64,000 bases of DNA from Acidimicrobiales bacterium MED-G01 (GCA_002457435.1 NTLA01000006.1:53070-117069); one strand, 5' to 3'; positions 16,971 through 26,499 are shown, counted from the first letter of the stretch. Notes: generated by a model from the sequence alone, not told the origin. Numbers and translations are program-made.

Positions 16971-17648
16971 ATGGCTAACCCCGTTCTACTCTTACATGGT
17001 TTCACTGGTTCGGTTGAGTCCACCTGGGCCCCAACAGGCATTATCGAACTCCTCAGCGATGCTGGACGCGAAGTCATTGCTTGGGACCTTCCCGGTCATG
17101 GGTCAGCTGAGAAACATCACGACCCAGCTGCTTATGCCGGTATGGAAGAGCAGCTAGTCGCTCGTCTCCCTGAAGGGCAAGTAGACGGGGTTGGGTTTTC
17201 TATGGGCGCTAGGACTCTTCTTTGTATGGCTGCTATCGCACCTGAGAAATTCGGAAAGCTCGTAGTTTCCGGTGTAGGGAGAAACCTATTTGAGCGTGAC
17301 GAAGAACAGGCTGAACGAATCGCTAAGGGGGTACAAGGCGAAGCTGACGATGGTGACGTCCATGCCCAAACCTTTGCCCGCTACGCAGCCGAGCCGGATC
17401 AAGATGGTGTGGCCTTGGCGGCCTTCATGCGTCGAAAGCATTATCCTCTCGGTGAACAGGAGTTCGCCCACATCAATCATCCCGTCAGAGTGGTGCTTGG
17501 TACCGAGGATTTCGCCGGTCCTGCTGAACCCTTGTTAGACGTTCTCGCAGACGCGACCTTTACCGAATTGCGCGGCTGCGACCATTTCGCAACACCGAAA
17601 AACTTTGGATTCATCGATGCCGTACTTGAGCACTTGGAAGCCTTTTAG
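16971..17648 (+). CDS. alpha/beta hydrolase (MenH-like)
   Basis: A 225-residue cytoplasmic alpha/beta hydrolase. The start LLLHGFTGS gives the oxyanion strand, GFSMGAR is the nucleophile elbow, and the histidine lies in GCDHFATP near the C-terminus. The small size and the GFSMGAR elbow resemble MenH-type and related esterases. There is no menaquinone gene nearby, so a role in that pathway is not supported. It is divergent from the AtuA-like gene. Confidence 0.8.
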   Translation: MANPVLLLHGFTGSVESTWAPTGIIELLSDAGREVIAWDLPGHGSAEKHHDPAAYAGMEEQLVARLPEGQVDGVGFSMGARTLLCMAAIAPEKFGKLVVSGVGRNLFERDEEQAERIAKGVQGEADDGDVHAQTFARYAAEPDQDGVALAAFMRRKHYPLGEQEFAHINHPVRVVLGTEDFAGPAEPLLDVLADATFTELRGCDHFATPKNFGFIDAVLEHLEAF

Positions 17649-17678
17649 GGTTGCTAGTTATCCCCGTTATCCAGATCG

Positions 17679-19007
17679 TTAGGGCATCACCAAATAAGGA
17701 AGCGGGTCCACAGTTGCGCCGTTCAACCAGAGTTCCATATGGAGATGAGCGCCTGTAGACACTCCGGTTGACCCTACGAATCCCAAGGCGGCACCTACCT
17801 CTACTTCTTGGCCGGGCTCAACCATTGACTCCTTGAGGTGGCCATACACTGATGCAATTTGTTCTCCGTGATCGACAATGACCGTTGTGCCGTATGCGGT
17901 TAGATCCGCGACTGCTATGACAGTTCCACTCGCGACAACCAGTGCTGCGCCCCCTGAGGTCCTGTTAGGCCCTATCAAGTCGATCCCGTTGTGGATCGAA
18001 AGTCCGCCCCAGACGGGATGCCGACGCCAGCCGTATCCAGAGGTCTTGACCGGCTCAAGCAGCGGAGAACCTAGTGACTGGAATTGGGGGGACTGGTAGG
18101 TCTGACAGGCTTGAGAGTGTGAAATGAGTTTCTGAATATAGGCGGCATCAAGTGCCGCTGAGTCTTTCGAAGGCAAGTCGCTCGGTATCTCAGCGGCTGT
18201 TCGCAGAAGCACCGCTCCGGCCCCTGAAACTGACATGTCAGAGACTGGCCATAGGTCACAGCTAGCGGCCTGAGTGAGAGTGGAACTTCCAAATACGGTG
18301 ATCTGGCCATTGGAGTGCACCAATGAGTATCCATTTCCGTCAAACGTTGGGATCATGCCGGCGAAAGGATCGGTGAACCCTCGACCTGGTCCTGAGCCGT
18401 AGAAGCCAGCGTCGCCGAAGGTGAAGATCCCTCCGTCATCAGCGAGAAGCCAGTACCCCAAGCTTGATCTGGTTGAGAGCATGCCGACTATCGGTCGGTT
18501 AAGAACCAGATTTCCAGTTGATCCGTAGAAGACGGCATCCCCGAAGGAGAAGACGCCGCCATCTGCAGCAACAAGCCAATAACCTGCACCAGTCGTCGAA
18601 GCTGTCATGTCGACAATGGGACTGTTCAGAACTAGCGCTCCAGTAGATCCGTAGAACACTGCATCGCCGAAAGAAAAGATGCCTCCATCACTAGCGACCA
18701 ACCAGTACCCGTTACCTGTCTGGGTCGGCGCCATGCCTACCACTGGTTTATTTAGCGTTACTGCGCTCATATCGCCGAAATGGCTAGCGGCTCCGAAATT
18801 CAGGACCGTGCCGTCTGACGTTGCTATCCAGTAGCCGCTCCCGTCAGCTCGGGAGGTCATCGCGGTGACCCCAGATTCCACCGATAGTTCATCAGGCTGC
18901 CCATAACTAGAAGCACCACCTGCGGTCTCTACCTTTGCCGCGTTTACTGGACCCCCAACCAAGATCACCGCTATCACAAGCAGGGCTGCGAAAAACATCT
19001 TCGACAC
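17679..19007 (-). CDS. secreted M23 metallopeptidase with GYWLV repeats
   Basis: A 442-residue exported protein. The N-terminus (FFAALLVIAVILVGG then VNA-AK) is a signal peptide. Residues 58-225 hold four 42-residue repeats beginning GYW[IL]-x5-DG, and a fifth diverged copy follows (GYSLVHSNG), probably forming a beta-propeller-like or stalk structure. The C-terminal domain is an M23 (LytM-type) zinc endopeptidase, with metal ligands in HNGIDL and HLHMEL, which would cut peptidoglycan cross-links outside the membrane. The start is GTG 19007, or ATG 18998. Such repeats are common in exported proteins of Acidimicrobiia, to my knowledge. Confidence 0.9.
   Translation of the reverse strand: MSKMFFAALLVIAVILVGGPVNAAKVETAGGASSYGQPDELSVESGVTAMTSRADGSGYWIATSDGTVLNFGAASHFGDMSAVTLNKPVVGMAPTQTGNGYWLVASDGGIFSFGDAVFYGSTGALVLNSPIVDMTASTTGAGYWLVAADGGVFSFGDAVFYGSTGNLVLNRPIVGMLSTRSSLGYWLLADDGGIFTFGDAGFYGSGPGRGFTDPFAGMIPTFDGNGYSLVHSNGQITVFGSSTLTQAASCDLWPVSDMSVSGAGAVLLRTAAEIPSDLPSKDSAALDAAYIQKLISHSQACQTYQSPQFQSLGSPLLEPVKTSGYGWRRHPVWGGLSIHNGIDLIGPNRTSGGAALVVASGTVIAVADLTAYGTTVIVDHGEQIASVYGHLKESMVEPGQEVEVGAALGFVGSTGVSTGAHLHMELWLNGATVDPLPYLVMP
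18333..18836 (-). repeat. four 126-bp tandem coding repeats
   Basis: The DNA encodes four consecutive 42-residue units of the M23 peptidase gene, each opening GYW. Units 2 and 3 are most alike (both contain SFGDAVFYGSTG), which suggests recent duplication; units 1 and 4 have diverged. Confidence 0.8.
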
Positions 19008-19066
19008 GAAGCGTCAGTTTGCCGGGTTATTCCTCAGAAGTGAAGGACCCATGTAGTTTCATTTGC

Positions 19067-20155
19067 GTGGCAAACGTTCTTGTCCTTGAACCGTGGTATC
19101 AGGGCTCTCATCGAAGCTGGGTTGAAGGGTGGCGTTCGAATAGCAGACACATTATTGATGTGGTCAACGGGTCCGACTCAGGTTGGCGTCGTTCTCTTGT
19201 GACTGCGCCAACACGTTTTGCTGAAGCAATCAACGAAGCGCCTCAACCTATTGACGCGCTAGTAGCTAGCACTCCAATAGATCTTGCGACGGTTTTAGGC
19301 CTAGTAGACCGATCTAAACGACGACCACCCACTCTTCTATATATGCATGAAAGCCAAATCGGCTACCCACCGGGTCCGAAGGGTGGTCAACCTTATCGGG
19401 CGATGATTAATGATTGGAACGCGATAACGAGCGCCGACCGTGTAGCGGTTGCTACTCAGTTTCATGCTGACTTATTAGTGGAGCAGATGCCTGACTTCGC
19501 CGAAGGGCTCATTCATGGCTCTGGGCTCAAAGTTAAATCAATACTCGATAAGGTCAACATTTTGCCTGTGGGGGTTGATACTTCAGGACTTCGGCCGATA
19601 AGCCTCGATGGACCTCTCAGGGTTTTGTGGAACCACCGTTGGTCACATGACAAAAACCCGGGCGAATTCGTCCATGCCGTAACTATTCTGGCCGCGGAAG
19701 GTTACGAGTTTGAACTGTACGCGCTTGGCGAGGTCGAGCGTGGTGGCGAAAAGGCGTTTGAGCGTCTAACGAGTCATCTGGCTGACCGTATCCTTTTGTC
19801 CGGACCACAAACCTATGACGCCTACCGTCAAGTCCTATGTCGCAGCGACTTGGTCCTTTCGACCGCACAACATGAGTTCTTTGGTCTCGCTGTCGCGGAA
19901 GCTATTAGCGCCGGGGCACGGCCTCTACTCCCGGATCGACTGGCTTATCCAGAGATACTCCCTGACGGCCTTTCGTCGCAATTTCTTTACCGGGGCTCGT
20001 TGGAGGACTCTCTCCGTTCAACCTTGGCTCAACCCAGGGACGAGGTTCATCGTTATAGGCAAGAAACTATGGAATATGTTTCAAAGTTCAGTTGGCCGAC
20101 TGTGGCGCCCAAATACGACTCACTGGTTGACGAGATGTTGGAAGCTACTTCATGA
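19067..20155 (+). CDS. DUF3524 glycosyltransferase (tRNA-queuosine mannosyltransferase-like)
   Basis: A GT-B glycosyltransferase of about 362 residues. The N-terminus VLVLEPWYQGSHRSW and the following LLYMHESQIGYP are the signature of the DUF3524/GTDC1 family, whose animal members mannosylate queuosine in tRNA-Asp. The C-terminal half has a standard donor-binding region (HEFFGLAVAEAISAGARPLL). I favour GTG 19067, just before the signature; GTG 19040 is also possible. It overlaps the DUF4031 gene by 4 bases (ATGA), so the two are cotranslated. Whether the bacterial protein modifies queuosine is inference. Confidence 0.82.
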   Translation: MANVLVLEPWYQGSHRSWVEGWRSNSRHIIDVVNGSDSGWRRSLVTAPTRFAEAINEAPQPIDALVASTPIDLATVLGLVDRSKRRPPTLLYMHESQIGYPPGPKGGQPYRAMINDWNAITSADRVAVATQFHADLLVEQMPDFAEGLIHGSGLKVKSILDKVNILPVGVDTSGLRPISLDGPLRVLWNHRWSHDKNPGEFVHAVTILAAEGYEFELYALGEVERGGEKAFERLTSHLADRILLSGPQTYDAYRQVLCRSDLVLSTAQHEFFGLAVAEAISAGARPLLPDRLAYPEILPDGLSSQFLYRGSLEDSLRSTLAQPRDEVHRYRQETMEYVSKFSWPTVAPKYDSLVDEMLEATS

Positions 20156-20703
20156 TCCTCGTCGACACGCCGATCTGGCCATGGAGAGACGGGCTGTGGG
20201 GCCACATGGTGTCAGATGTTTCATTTCAGGAACTCCATCAGTTCGCCCAACGATTAGGCAAGCGCCGTATTGGGTTTCAGGGTGATCATTACGATATCGA
20301 TCAAGGCGAGCATCAGCGGGCTGTTGAAATGGGCGCCACAACGATCGATAGTCGGGAACTGGTGCGGCGCCTCCGAGATTCCGGGCTGAGGCGCAGAGAC
20401 AAACGACCGCCATGGGAGATCGCCTACCAATCAGAGGAGATTCAGCCTTTCAACACTCTTATCGAAATCGTTTCAAACGCTATTAGCTCGGAGGCTGACT
20501 GTTTGCGCCTTCTTAACGTATTGACGTCCGCGAACTCCAATCCTGAGGTTCTTGGTGCACTAATCGTTCAACGCGCTGGCGCTTCTGCCATGGTATTGGA
20601 GTTTGGTGAAGGTCCTGAGCTAGACACAGCCGGTCTCGACCTGTTTGTTGAGAGTAGATCTGAGGACACAGCCGTCTTCGAATTGATCATCGGCAATTGT
20701 TAG
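20152..20703 (+). CDS. DUF4031 domain protein
   Basis: A 183-residue cytoplasmic protein. Its first 90 residues match DUF4031: GLWGHMVSD, FAQRLGKRRIGFQGDHYDI, RAVEMGATTIDSRELVRRLR. The remaining half, ending ELIIGNC, is not recognised. DUF4031 has no established function. The 4-base overlap with the DUF3524 glycosyltransferase suggests that the two proteins work together, perhaps in nucleic-acid or sugar modification. Confidence 0.8.
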   Translation: MILVDTPIWPWRDGLWGHMVSDVSFQELHQFAQRLGKRRIGFQGDHYDIDQGEHQRAVEMGATTIDSRELVRRLRDSGLRRRDKRPPWEIAYQSEEIQPFNTLIEIVSNAISSEADCLRLLNVLTSANSNPEVLGALIVQRAGASAMVLEFGEGPELDTAGLDLFVESRSEDTAVFELIIGNC

Positions 20704-20728
20704 TGTCGGCCGCCATTCTGGTCGAAAT

Positions 20729-21826
20729 TCATTCTGTCTCTTCTGCATCCAGGCCGTCGTCATCTAAAAGGTCTGAGTCGATAAGTTCATGACGTCTTAT
20801 ATAGGTCGACACAAACGCTTGGACAGTAGCTGCGGCTGGCACTGCAAGAAGGGTTCCCACGACCCCTAGCAAGGATGCACCCAAAATTACCGTCCCGAAA
20901 GCAACTGCCGGGTGAATATTCATTGTCTGTGATGTGATCCGCGGAGCAAACAGGTAGTTCTCTAGCTGTTGGTAGATGGCTATAGCTAGCAAAACCCAGA
21001 GCGCACTAATCGGTTCGTTCAGCAGGGCGATCAGGATGGGGAGCAACCCTGCCAAGTAGGTCCCTGCGACAGGCACAAATTGCGACATGATCCCCACCCA
21101 TAAAGCCAGTGGTACCGGCGAAGGCACTCCCAAAAGAGCGAAGACGAGCCAGTGGACAAGGAAGGCGGCCAAGCCCAGCAGAGTTCTCGAGTAGATGTAG
21201 GCGCCGGTCTTATCGATCGCTATTTCCCAGCCTTTCAACATCAATGCCTGCCTCTTCGGAGATAAGGCAGAACACAGAAGGCGCCTGAGTTTCGGGCCAT
21301 CAGCAACCAGGTAGAAAGTGAAAAGTAGGACGGTCAGTGTTTGAAAGATCAGTGACATCAGGGCCGTTCCTATGGACACCAAGTCTCCAGCGATGTTAGA
21401 GGCCAAACGCGCAGCGCTACCTCCACTTGAAAATTCGGCGACGAGAGCATCCGTCTCTAGGACTATTCCGAATCGGGCTTCCAGCCATTCCTCGATCTCT
21501 CGTATGTATCCGGGCGCTTCTGCTGTCAACTTGGTGATTTGGTCAGCAAGGACCGAGCCCATCGCATACAGAAAGCCGCCGACCGCTAGGAGTATTAGCG
21601 CGAACATTGAAAGTGTTGCGGGTCCACGTCGCCAACCTCGACGAGCTAGCCAATTGACAGCAGGTTCAATTGCAAACGAGAGAAACAAGGAAACGAGGAT
21701 GACAATGATCAGAGAGCGCACTCGAAAAAGCATCCATACGAGGGCAGCCAAGAGGGTTGCCCCTCCAAGAAATACCGCCGTAGCTCTCGGCACCCATTGA
21801 GGCATCTTCTCTGCTCGTCCACTCAT
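20729..21826 (-). CDS. AI-2E family transporter (UPF0118)
   Basis: A 365-residue integral membrane protein with about 7-8 hydrophobic segments. Family features include the paired N-terminal helices, the amphipathic linker EAPGYIREIEEWLEARF, and the conserved GVPSPVPLALWVGIMSQFVPVAGTY region, followed by QQLENYLFAPRI. Members have been linked to autoinducer-2 export or Na+/H+ exchange, so the transported species is open. Its ATG overlaps the stop of the inositol-monophosphatase-like gene (ATGA, 21823-21826). Confidence 0.88.
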   Translation of the reverse strand: MSGRAEKMPQWVPRATAVFLGGATLLAALVWMLFRVRSLIIVILVSLFLSFAIEPAVNWLARRGWRRGPATLSMFALILLAVGGFLYAMGSVLADQITKLTAEAPGYIREIEEWLEARFGIVLETDALVAEFSSGGSAARLASNIAGDLVSIGTALMSLIFQTLTVLLFTFYLVADGPKLRRLLCSALSPKRQALMLKGWEIAIDKTGAYIYSRTLLGLAAFLVHWLVFALLGVPSPVPLALWVGIMSQFVPVAGTYLAGLLPILIALLNEPISALWVLLAIAIYQQLENYLFAPRITSQTMNIHPAVAFGTVILGASLLGVVGTLLAVPAAATVQAFVSTYIRRHELIDSDLLDDDGLDAEETE

Positions 21827-22614
21827 CGCGAACTCATAATGTTTAAAAGCTTGTCATGGATTATTCCATTTGATGCAATACCGTTAATCGAGTCAGGGCC
21901 AGCACTTATGTTGAGGTTTGCTCCGCCATCGAAGTCGGTGAATTTTCCCCCGGCTTCTTCCAAGATCACCGGCATCGGCGCTAAGTCCCATGGTGAACAG
22001 ATGGGGTCAATCATTGCGTCGGCTTGTCCTGTCGCCACTAGGTAATATCCGAACGCATCTCCCCAGGTTTTCATAAGAGCTTTTGACGTTTTTAAGGCCA
22101 GGAGAGCAGAGTCCGAGAAGGTGTCGTAGCTGCTTGTGTTGACTAGAGCTCCGTCCAGTTCCGATACCGCACTCACTGAACAGCGTTGGCCGTCATGCCA
22201 ACACCCCATTCCACGCGCGGCAGCAACTGTTGAGTTCAGGACGGGCACATGTATCACCCCCACTAAGGGGCCAGAGTCATCGACAACGGCAAGAAGAGTG
22301 GCGTACAGAGGCACCCCCCGCACAAACCCTCGGGTCCCGTCAATCGGGTCAATTACCCAGGTCATATTGCCTGGTTCGCAAAATCCACCTTCCTCTTCGC
22401 CTACAACCGAGTGACTCGGATACATTCGTTGGAGCTCATCTCGAATGAATCGTTCCGCGCTCCGATCGGCGTCGGTTACCTCGGATCCATCTACTTTGGA
22501 TTCGATTTCCAGACCTGAGCGTCGAAACCAATCGAGCGTCAAAGACCCGGCTGCTTGTGCCAATTCGCTGGCCTCTGTCAGTAAGCGTTCCAGAGAGACG
22601 GTCACGGTTCGCAT
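21823..22614 (-). CDS. inositol monophosphatase family protein (HisN-like)
   Basis: A 263-residue metal-dependent phosphatase. Metal-binding motifs are present: GEEEGG, DPIDGTRGFVRG and the C-terminal PWDLAPMPVILEEAGG. DPIDGTRGFVRG resembles histidinol-phosphate phosphatases of the HisN type as well as 3'-phosphoadenosine phosphatases, so the substrate is not settled. I prefer ATG 22614, 20 bases after the upstream crotonase stop, to the earlier start at 22662, which overlaps that gene. Cytoplasmic. Confidence 0.83.
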   Translation of the reverse strand: MRTVTVSLERLLTEASELAQAAGSLTLDWFRRSGLEIESKVDGSEVTDADRSAERFIRDELQRMYPSHSVVGEEEGGFCEPGNMTWVIDPIDGTRGFVRGVPLYATLLAVVDDSGPLVGVIHVPVLNSTVAAARGMGCWHDGQRCSVSAVSELDGALVNTSSYDTFSDSALLALKTSKALMKTWGDAFGYYLVATGQADAMIDPICSPWDLAPMPVILEEAGGKFTDFDGGANLNISAGPDSINGIASNGIIHDKLLNIMSSR

Positions 22615-22633
22615 GCCTTTACTGTCATGCTCA

Positions 22634-23434
22634 TCACTCAAAGTTCGGGGGGCGTTTTTCAAAGAAGGACGTAACCGCCTCTTTCTGGTTCGGCGTACCG
22701 ATCAGGGCTCCGATGTGTTCTCGTTCCGCGGCAAAGCGTTCTGCAGTAGTGCGTTCTGGCAATCCGTTCAGGATGGTTTTCATCCGTCGAACGGCCTCAG
22801 GATTCTTTTCAGCGATTTCTGCAGCTAAGTCCATCGCGGAGCCATGAGGGTTATCGCTTACCCGCGTAGCGAGGCCGAGTTCGACGGCTTCGGCTCCTGA
22901 AATCATTTTGCCCGTGAAATACATTTCTTTGGCCACATCCAGGCCAACCACGGGTGGCAGCAGCACCGAGGCCCCCATGTCTGGTACCAGGCCCCACCTG
23001 ATTTCCAGAACCGACATTTTTGTATCTGGGTGAACGATTCGTATGTCAGGTCCCATTGCTATCTGAAAGCCGCCCCCTAAGGCATGTCCCGATATGGCCC
23101 CAATCACTGGAACCTCTAATTCTTGCCATACCCAAGCGGCCTGTTGTCCAAGGTGGGTGATCCGACCTTCTAGATAATCTTCAGACCCCTCGTTCTGATT
23201 ATCTTTTTCGTTAGCTCCCATCGCCTGGAACGATGAAAAATCTAGACCGGCACAAAAGGACCTGCCTTCGCCACTGAGCACTACGGCTCTCACCTCCGAA
23301 CGCCTTTTGAGATTTTCTCCTGCGTCTACAATTGCCCGGAACATCGCGTTGTCGAGGGCATTCAGTTTTTCTGGCCGGTTCAGGCGCACGTCAGCGACAC
23401 CATCTTTGATGTTCACCGTTACTCGCTCAGACAT
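22634..23434 (-). CDS. crotonase / enoyl-CoA hydratase-like protein
   Basis: A 266-residue crotonase. GRSFCAGLDF and GHALGGGFQIAMG form the oxyanion hole. Of the two classical hydratase glutamates, the first is Gln (GGGFQIA) and the second is kept (MSVLEIRWGLVPD). This pattern is typical of many actinobacterial crotonases of unassigned reaction. It is in a minus-strand block between the antiporter and the phosphatase genes. Confidence 0.87.
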   Translation of the reverse strand: MSERVTVNIKDGVADVRLNRPEKLNALDNAMFRAIVDAGENLKRRSEVRAVVLSGEGRSFCAGLDFSSFQAMGANEKDNQNEGSEDYLEGRITHLGQQAAWVWQELEVPVIGAISGHALGGGFQIAMGPDIRIVHPDTKMSVLEIRWGLVPDMGASVLLPPVVGLDVAKEMYFTGKMISGAEAVELGLATRVSDNPHGSAMDLAAEIAEKNPEAVRRMKTILNGLPERTTAERFAAEREHIGALIGTPNQKEAVTSFFEKRPPNFE

Positions 23435-23502
23435 CAGTACCCCTTCGGTCGGTCATAACAGTGTGCCCAGTGCAGCCCTGTCGGATCAATTGCTAAACGA
23501 AC

Positions 23503-25113
23503 TTAACTCAACCAAGGCCAGCGCCGAATCCTTTGAAGGGGTTCTGGTGGGCCTTGAGTCCCGACTGGGAAGGTCAAGACCGGAACTGTCAACTCTCTGG
23601 CTATTCGTTCCGCAGGAAATAAAACCAGCCTCGATGCGGCTCCTTGAGGTCGTTCCGCAAACAAAATCACCATGTCAGCTTGAACCTCAGATGAGGTTCG
23701 CACGACAGCGCCTGTGAAGCTTTCATTGCGTAACGTCCGGAACTCCACTTCTACGTCCTTGGTCGCGCATTGGGCCAGTAGCTTCTTCACATCTTCTGAT
23801 TCCGGTTCTGCTGGTTGATATACAACCAACCGAGATCTCCACCGAGCGGCAATATCGATCAACCATTCAGGTATCTCCGCCTTCATCGACGAAGCAACCA
23901 GGACCCGACTAGGTAACTCAACTTGTGTTGGGTCCGTCGATCCAGTTTCAGCCTCACTACCTGAGCCTTGGAGGTCCTTGGCAACAAGTAACGGCCCTAC
24001 GAGTTCGAATAGGACCACAGACCCAAGTACTACGGTCGCTGCTTCTGCTCCGGGGGGTCCTAGGACTTCGCTTGCTAAAACCGCTAACCCAACAGCAACT
24101 CCAGCTTGGGGCGTCAGATTGACGCCTAGGCGCAAAGCAATCCTCCAGCCTAACCCTCCAAATAAGCCACCGATCAGGCCACCGATAATCTTCGCTCCGA
24201 CTCTTACGCTTATGTAAACAACCCCAACGATGCCGACACCGCCGATGTCATCAAGGTGAATAGATGCACCCGCAAGAGCGAAGAACAGCAGATACAGGGG
24301 CTGCTCGATAGTTCTAACAGTCCGAAACAAGCGCAAAGAAAATGCTTCGGGTGATACGGAGGCAGCTGTTGCTCCTGCCATCAACGCTGCTAGTGGGAGC
24401 GAGATGTTTAACCAGTCGGCAACTGCCCAGCCCAGAAGTATGTGAACAAGAACGAATAAAAGGAGTTCCCCAGACGTTTCAATTTGAAACCCAAGCCGAG
24501 ATATAAACCAGCCACCTAAGAGCCCGAGGACAGTTCCCCCGATACCTAATTGGATGAAATCAACTACAGCTGCTGATATATCGGCATCTTGGTCAGCCAA
24601 GATGGTCGCTATCGGCAACACAGCTGCAAAAGTTGTCGTTGCTAACGCATCTGAGACGGCATGGGTACCCACTACGCCTGTTGCATAGTCTCCTTTGGCT
24701 TTTACGGAACTAACAATATGAGCAATTGTCATTGGTGCCCCAGCCCCAGCTAGCGCTGCCAACACCAGCGCTACTGACCTGTCCGCTCCCACTGCTCGCG
24801 TGGCCCAAAAAACCAGGACAGCGCTCAATACATATTGAGTTGCCCCTGTTGTCAATGTCCATTTTGCTGCTCTTAGAGCCCTCGTAGACACCCGCTCGCC
24901 GATAACGAACATCAAAATAGCTAGCGCTATCTCCGTAAGGGGTCGCAAAGATGAAAGCTCATGTTCACTTACCAGTTCAATTCCTGATGGCCCGAGCAAT
25001 GCACCCACTATCAGGAAGCCGACTAACTCGGGGAGGTGACGTCGCGCCAATAGCCGGCTGGCCAAATAGGCCAGCCAAGCCAGAACAGCGAACGCTCCAA
25101 GAGTTTCTGTCAT
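23503..25113 (-). CDS. cation:proton antiporter with C-terminal UspA-like domain
   Basis: A 536-residue membrane protein of the CPA2 (Kef/NhaP-like) group. About 12 transmembrane segments cover residues 1-380, with the family stretch LPELVGFLIVGALLGPSG near the N-terminus and VVGTHAVSDALATTTF in the middle. Residues from about 400 are soluble and resemble a universal-stress/nucleotide-binding domain (SRVLVASSMKAEIPEWL, ADMVILFAERPQ). It would exchange Na+ or K+ for protons, with the soluble domain perhaps sensing a nucleotide. No KTN/TrkA domain is seen. Confidence 0.87.
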   Translation of the reverse strand: MTETLGAFAVLAWLAYLASRLLARRHLPELVGFLIVGALLGPSGIELVSEHELSSLRPLTEIALAILMFVIGERVSTRALRAAKWTLTTGATQYVLSAVLVFWATRAVGADRSVALVLAALAGAGAPMTIAHIVSSVKAKGDYATGVVGTHAVSDALATTTFAAVLPIATILADQDADISAAVVDFIQLGIGGTVLGLLGGWFISRLGFQIETSGELLLFVLVHILLGWAVADWLNISLPLAALMAGATAASVSPEAFSLRLFRTVRTIEQPLYLLFFALAGASIHLDDIGGVGIVGVVYISVRVGAKIIGGLIGGLFGGLGWRIALRLGVNLTPQAGVAVGLAVLASEVLGPPGAEAATVVLGSVVLFELVGPLLVAKDLQGSGSEAETGSTDPTQVELPSRVLVASSMKAEIPEWLIDIAARWRSRLVVYQPAEPESEDVKKLLAQCATKDVEVEFRTLRNESFTGAVVRTSSEVQADMVILFAERPQGAASRLVLFPAERIARELTVPVLTFPVGTQGPPEPLQRIRRWPWLS

Positions 25114-25165
25114 CGACGCGACGCTACCGCCCGTTGTGCCACCTACGTGGACTTTGGATCGATGT

Positions 25166-25960
25166 TTAGGATCCGACTACAGGCTCGAAGGACGGGTCTC
25201 GCTTTTCGACGAAACTCGTAACGCCTTCCTTGAAATCCGGTCTTTTTAGTGACTCAGCCATGACACGGTTTGATTCTTCAAGCGATTCGGTTCGCGCCAT
25301 ATCTAATTGGCTCCAAATCTGGTTCTTCATTTGCGCCATTGACCATGGTGCGCTGTAACGACCCAATTCTCGTGCGTACTCCACTGTGGCGTCGACGAGT
25401 TCGTCTGCCGGCAGCACTCGACTTACGACTCCCATATCTTTAGCCTCTTCTGCCAGGAAGACTCGTCCAGACATCAAGATGTCAAGAGCGTTGGATGGCC
25501 CAACGACGCGCGGCAACATATAGGAGACGCTGTGTTCAGCGATCAGGCCGCGACGAGCAAACGCGCTCGTAAATTTTGCTCCTTCAGCTGCGAAACGAAT
25601 GTCGCACATCATTGCGTGCACGAATCCAAGACCAGCACAGGCCCCATTTATCGCTGCAACGACTGGCTTCGGAATAGTGAGTGCATAGTCATGTCGCTCG
25701 TTGCGTAGCTTCGGCGCCGACTCTTCTTCTCCATCACGCGCCCCTATGCCCTGGAGCATGTCCATATCAGCACCGGAACAAAATCCTCGACCTGCACCAG
25801 TGACCACAATTGCTTTGGCTTCAGCTGATCTGGACGCTCGGTCGAGCGCATCGAAGTACGCCGAGCCCAGTTCACCTGTCCAGGAATTCAGACGTTCAGG
25901 ACGATTCAGTGTGATCAGGGCCACACCGTCAATTTCGTCGTAAAGGACTACATCACTCAT
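25166..25960 (-). CDS. crotonase / enoyl-CoA hydratase-like protein
   Basis: A 264-residue crotonase with GRGFCSGADMDML and INGACAGLGFVHAM at the oxyanion hole. The first hydratase glutamate is replaced by His (GLGFVHA) and the second by Phe (KFTSAFARRG). The next segment, ARRGLIAEHSVSYMLPRVVG, is characteristic of a large actinobacterial/marine subgroup with no proven reaction. Adjacent on the same strand are the cyclophilin and antiporter genes. Confidence 0.87.
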   Translation of the reverse strand: MSDVVLYDEIDGVALITLNRPERLNSWTGELGSAYFDALDRASRSAEAKAIVVTGAGRGFCSGADMDMLQGIGARDGEEESAPKLRNERHDYALTIPKPVVAAINGACAGLGFVHAMMCDIRFAAEGAKFTSAFARRGLIAEHSVSYMLPRVVGPSNALDILMSGRVFLAEEAKDMGVVSRVLPADELVDATVEYARELGRYSAPWSMAQMKNQIWSQLDMARTESLEESNRVMAESLKRPDFKEGVTSFVEKRDPSFEPVVGS

Positions 25961-26022
25961 ATCTCGCCCCTTTGGCTAGAGACCACACCATACCTGTTGG
26001 AGCGACCCTGCTTCAGCGGTAG

Positions 26023-26499
26023 TTACGAAGTGGCAATCTCCTCGATTTCGACGGTCTCCATGACGTCACCGACTTCGATACTCAGAGCAACGTCCATCCC
26101 GTTCGAGACGAAACCAAACAGGTTGTAGGAGGGCGCGAGTTTCGACCGACAGTCGTCAATGCAGATGAAGAATTGGCTGCCATTGGTATTGGGTCCGGCA
26201 TTAGCCATGGCGACCGCTCCTAAAGTGTATTCACCAGTGACCGGTTCGTCCTCAAACCGATATCCAGGTCCACCGGTCCCGGTTCCTTCCGGGCACCCAC
26301 CCTGAACGACGAAGTCTGGGACCACACGGTGAAAGGTCAATCCGGTGTAGTAGCCGTCGCGGGCTAGGTTCACGAAGTTGTTGACTGTGTTCGGCGCTAA
26401 TTGAGGGTCAAGGTCCATCACTATGACTCCCTTGTTGGTTTGGAGAGTCACTCGATAGGTCGCTTGTTCGTTGATATTCATCTGCGGTGCTGAAGCCAT
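26023..26499 (-). CDS. peptidyl-prolyl cis-trans isomerase (cyclophilin)
   Basis: A 158-residue cyclophilin that speeds proline isomerisation during protein folding. The catalytic region FHRVVPDFVVQGG holds the active-site arginine, and MANAGPNTNGSQFFI is the usual substrate-groove segment. There is no signal peptide, so it is cytoplasmic (PpiB-like). The start ATG 26499 is 33 bases downstream of the amidohydrolase gene. Confidence 0.92.
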   Translation of the reverse strand: MASAPQMNINEQATYRVTLQTNKGVIVMDLDPQLAPNTVNNFVNLARDGYYTGLTFHRVVPDFVVQGGCPEGTGTGGPGYRFEDEPVTGEYTLGAVAMANAGPNTNGSQFFICIDDCRSKLAPSYNLFGFVSNGMDVALSIEVGDVMETVEIEEIATS

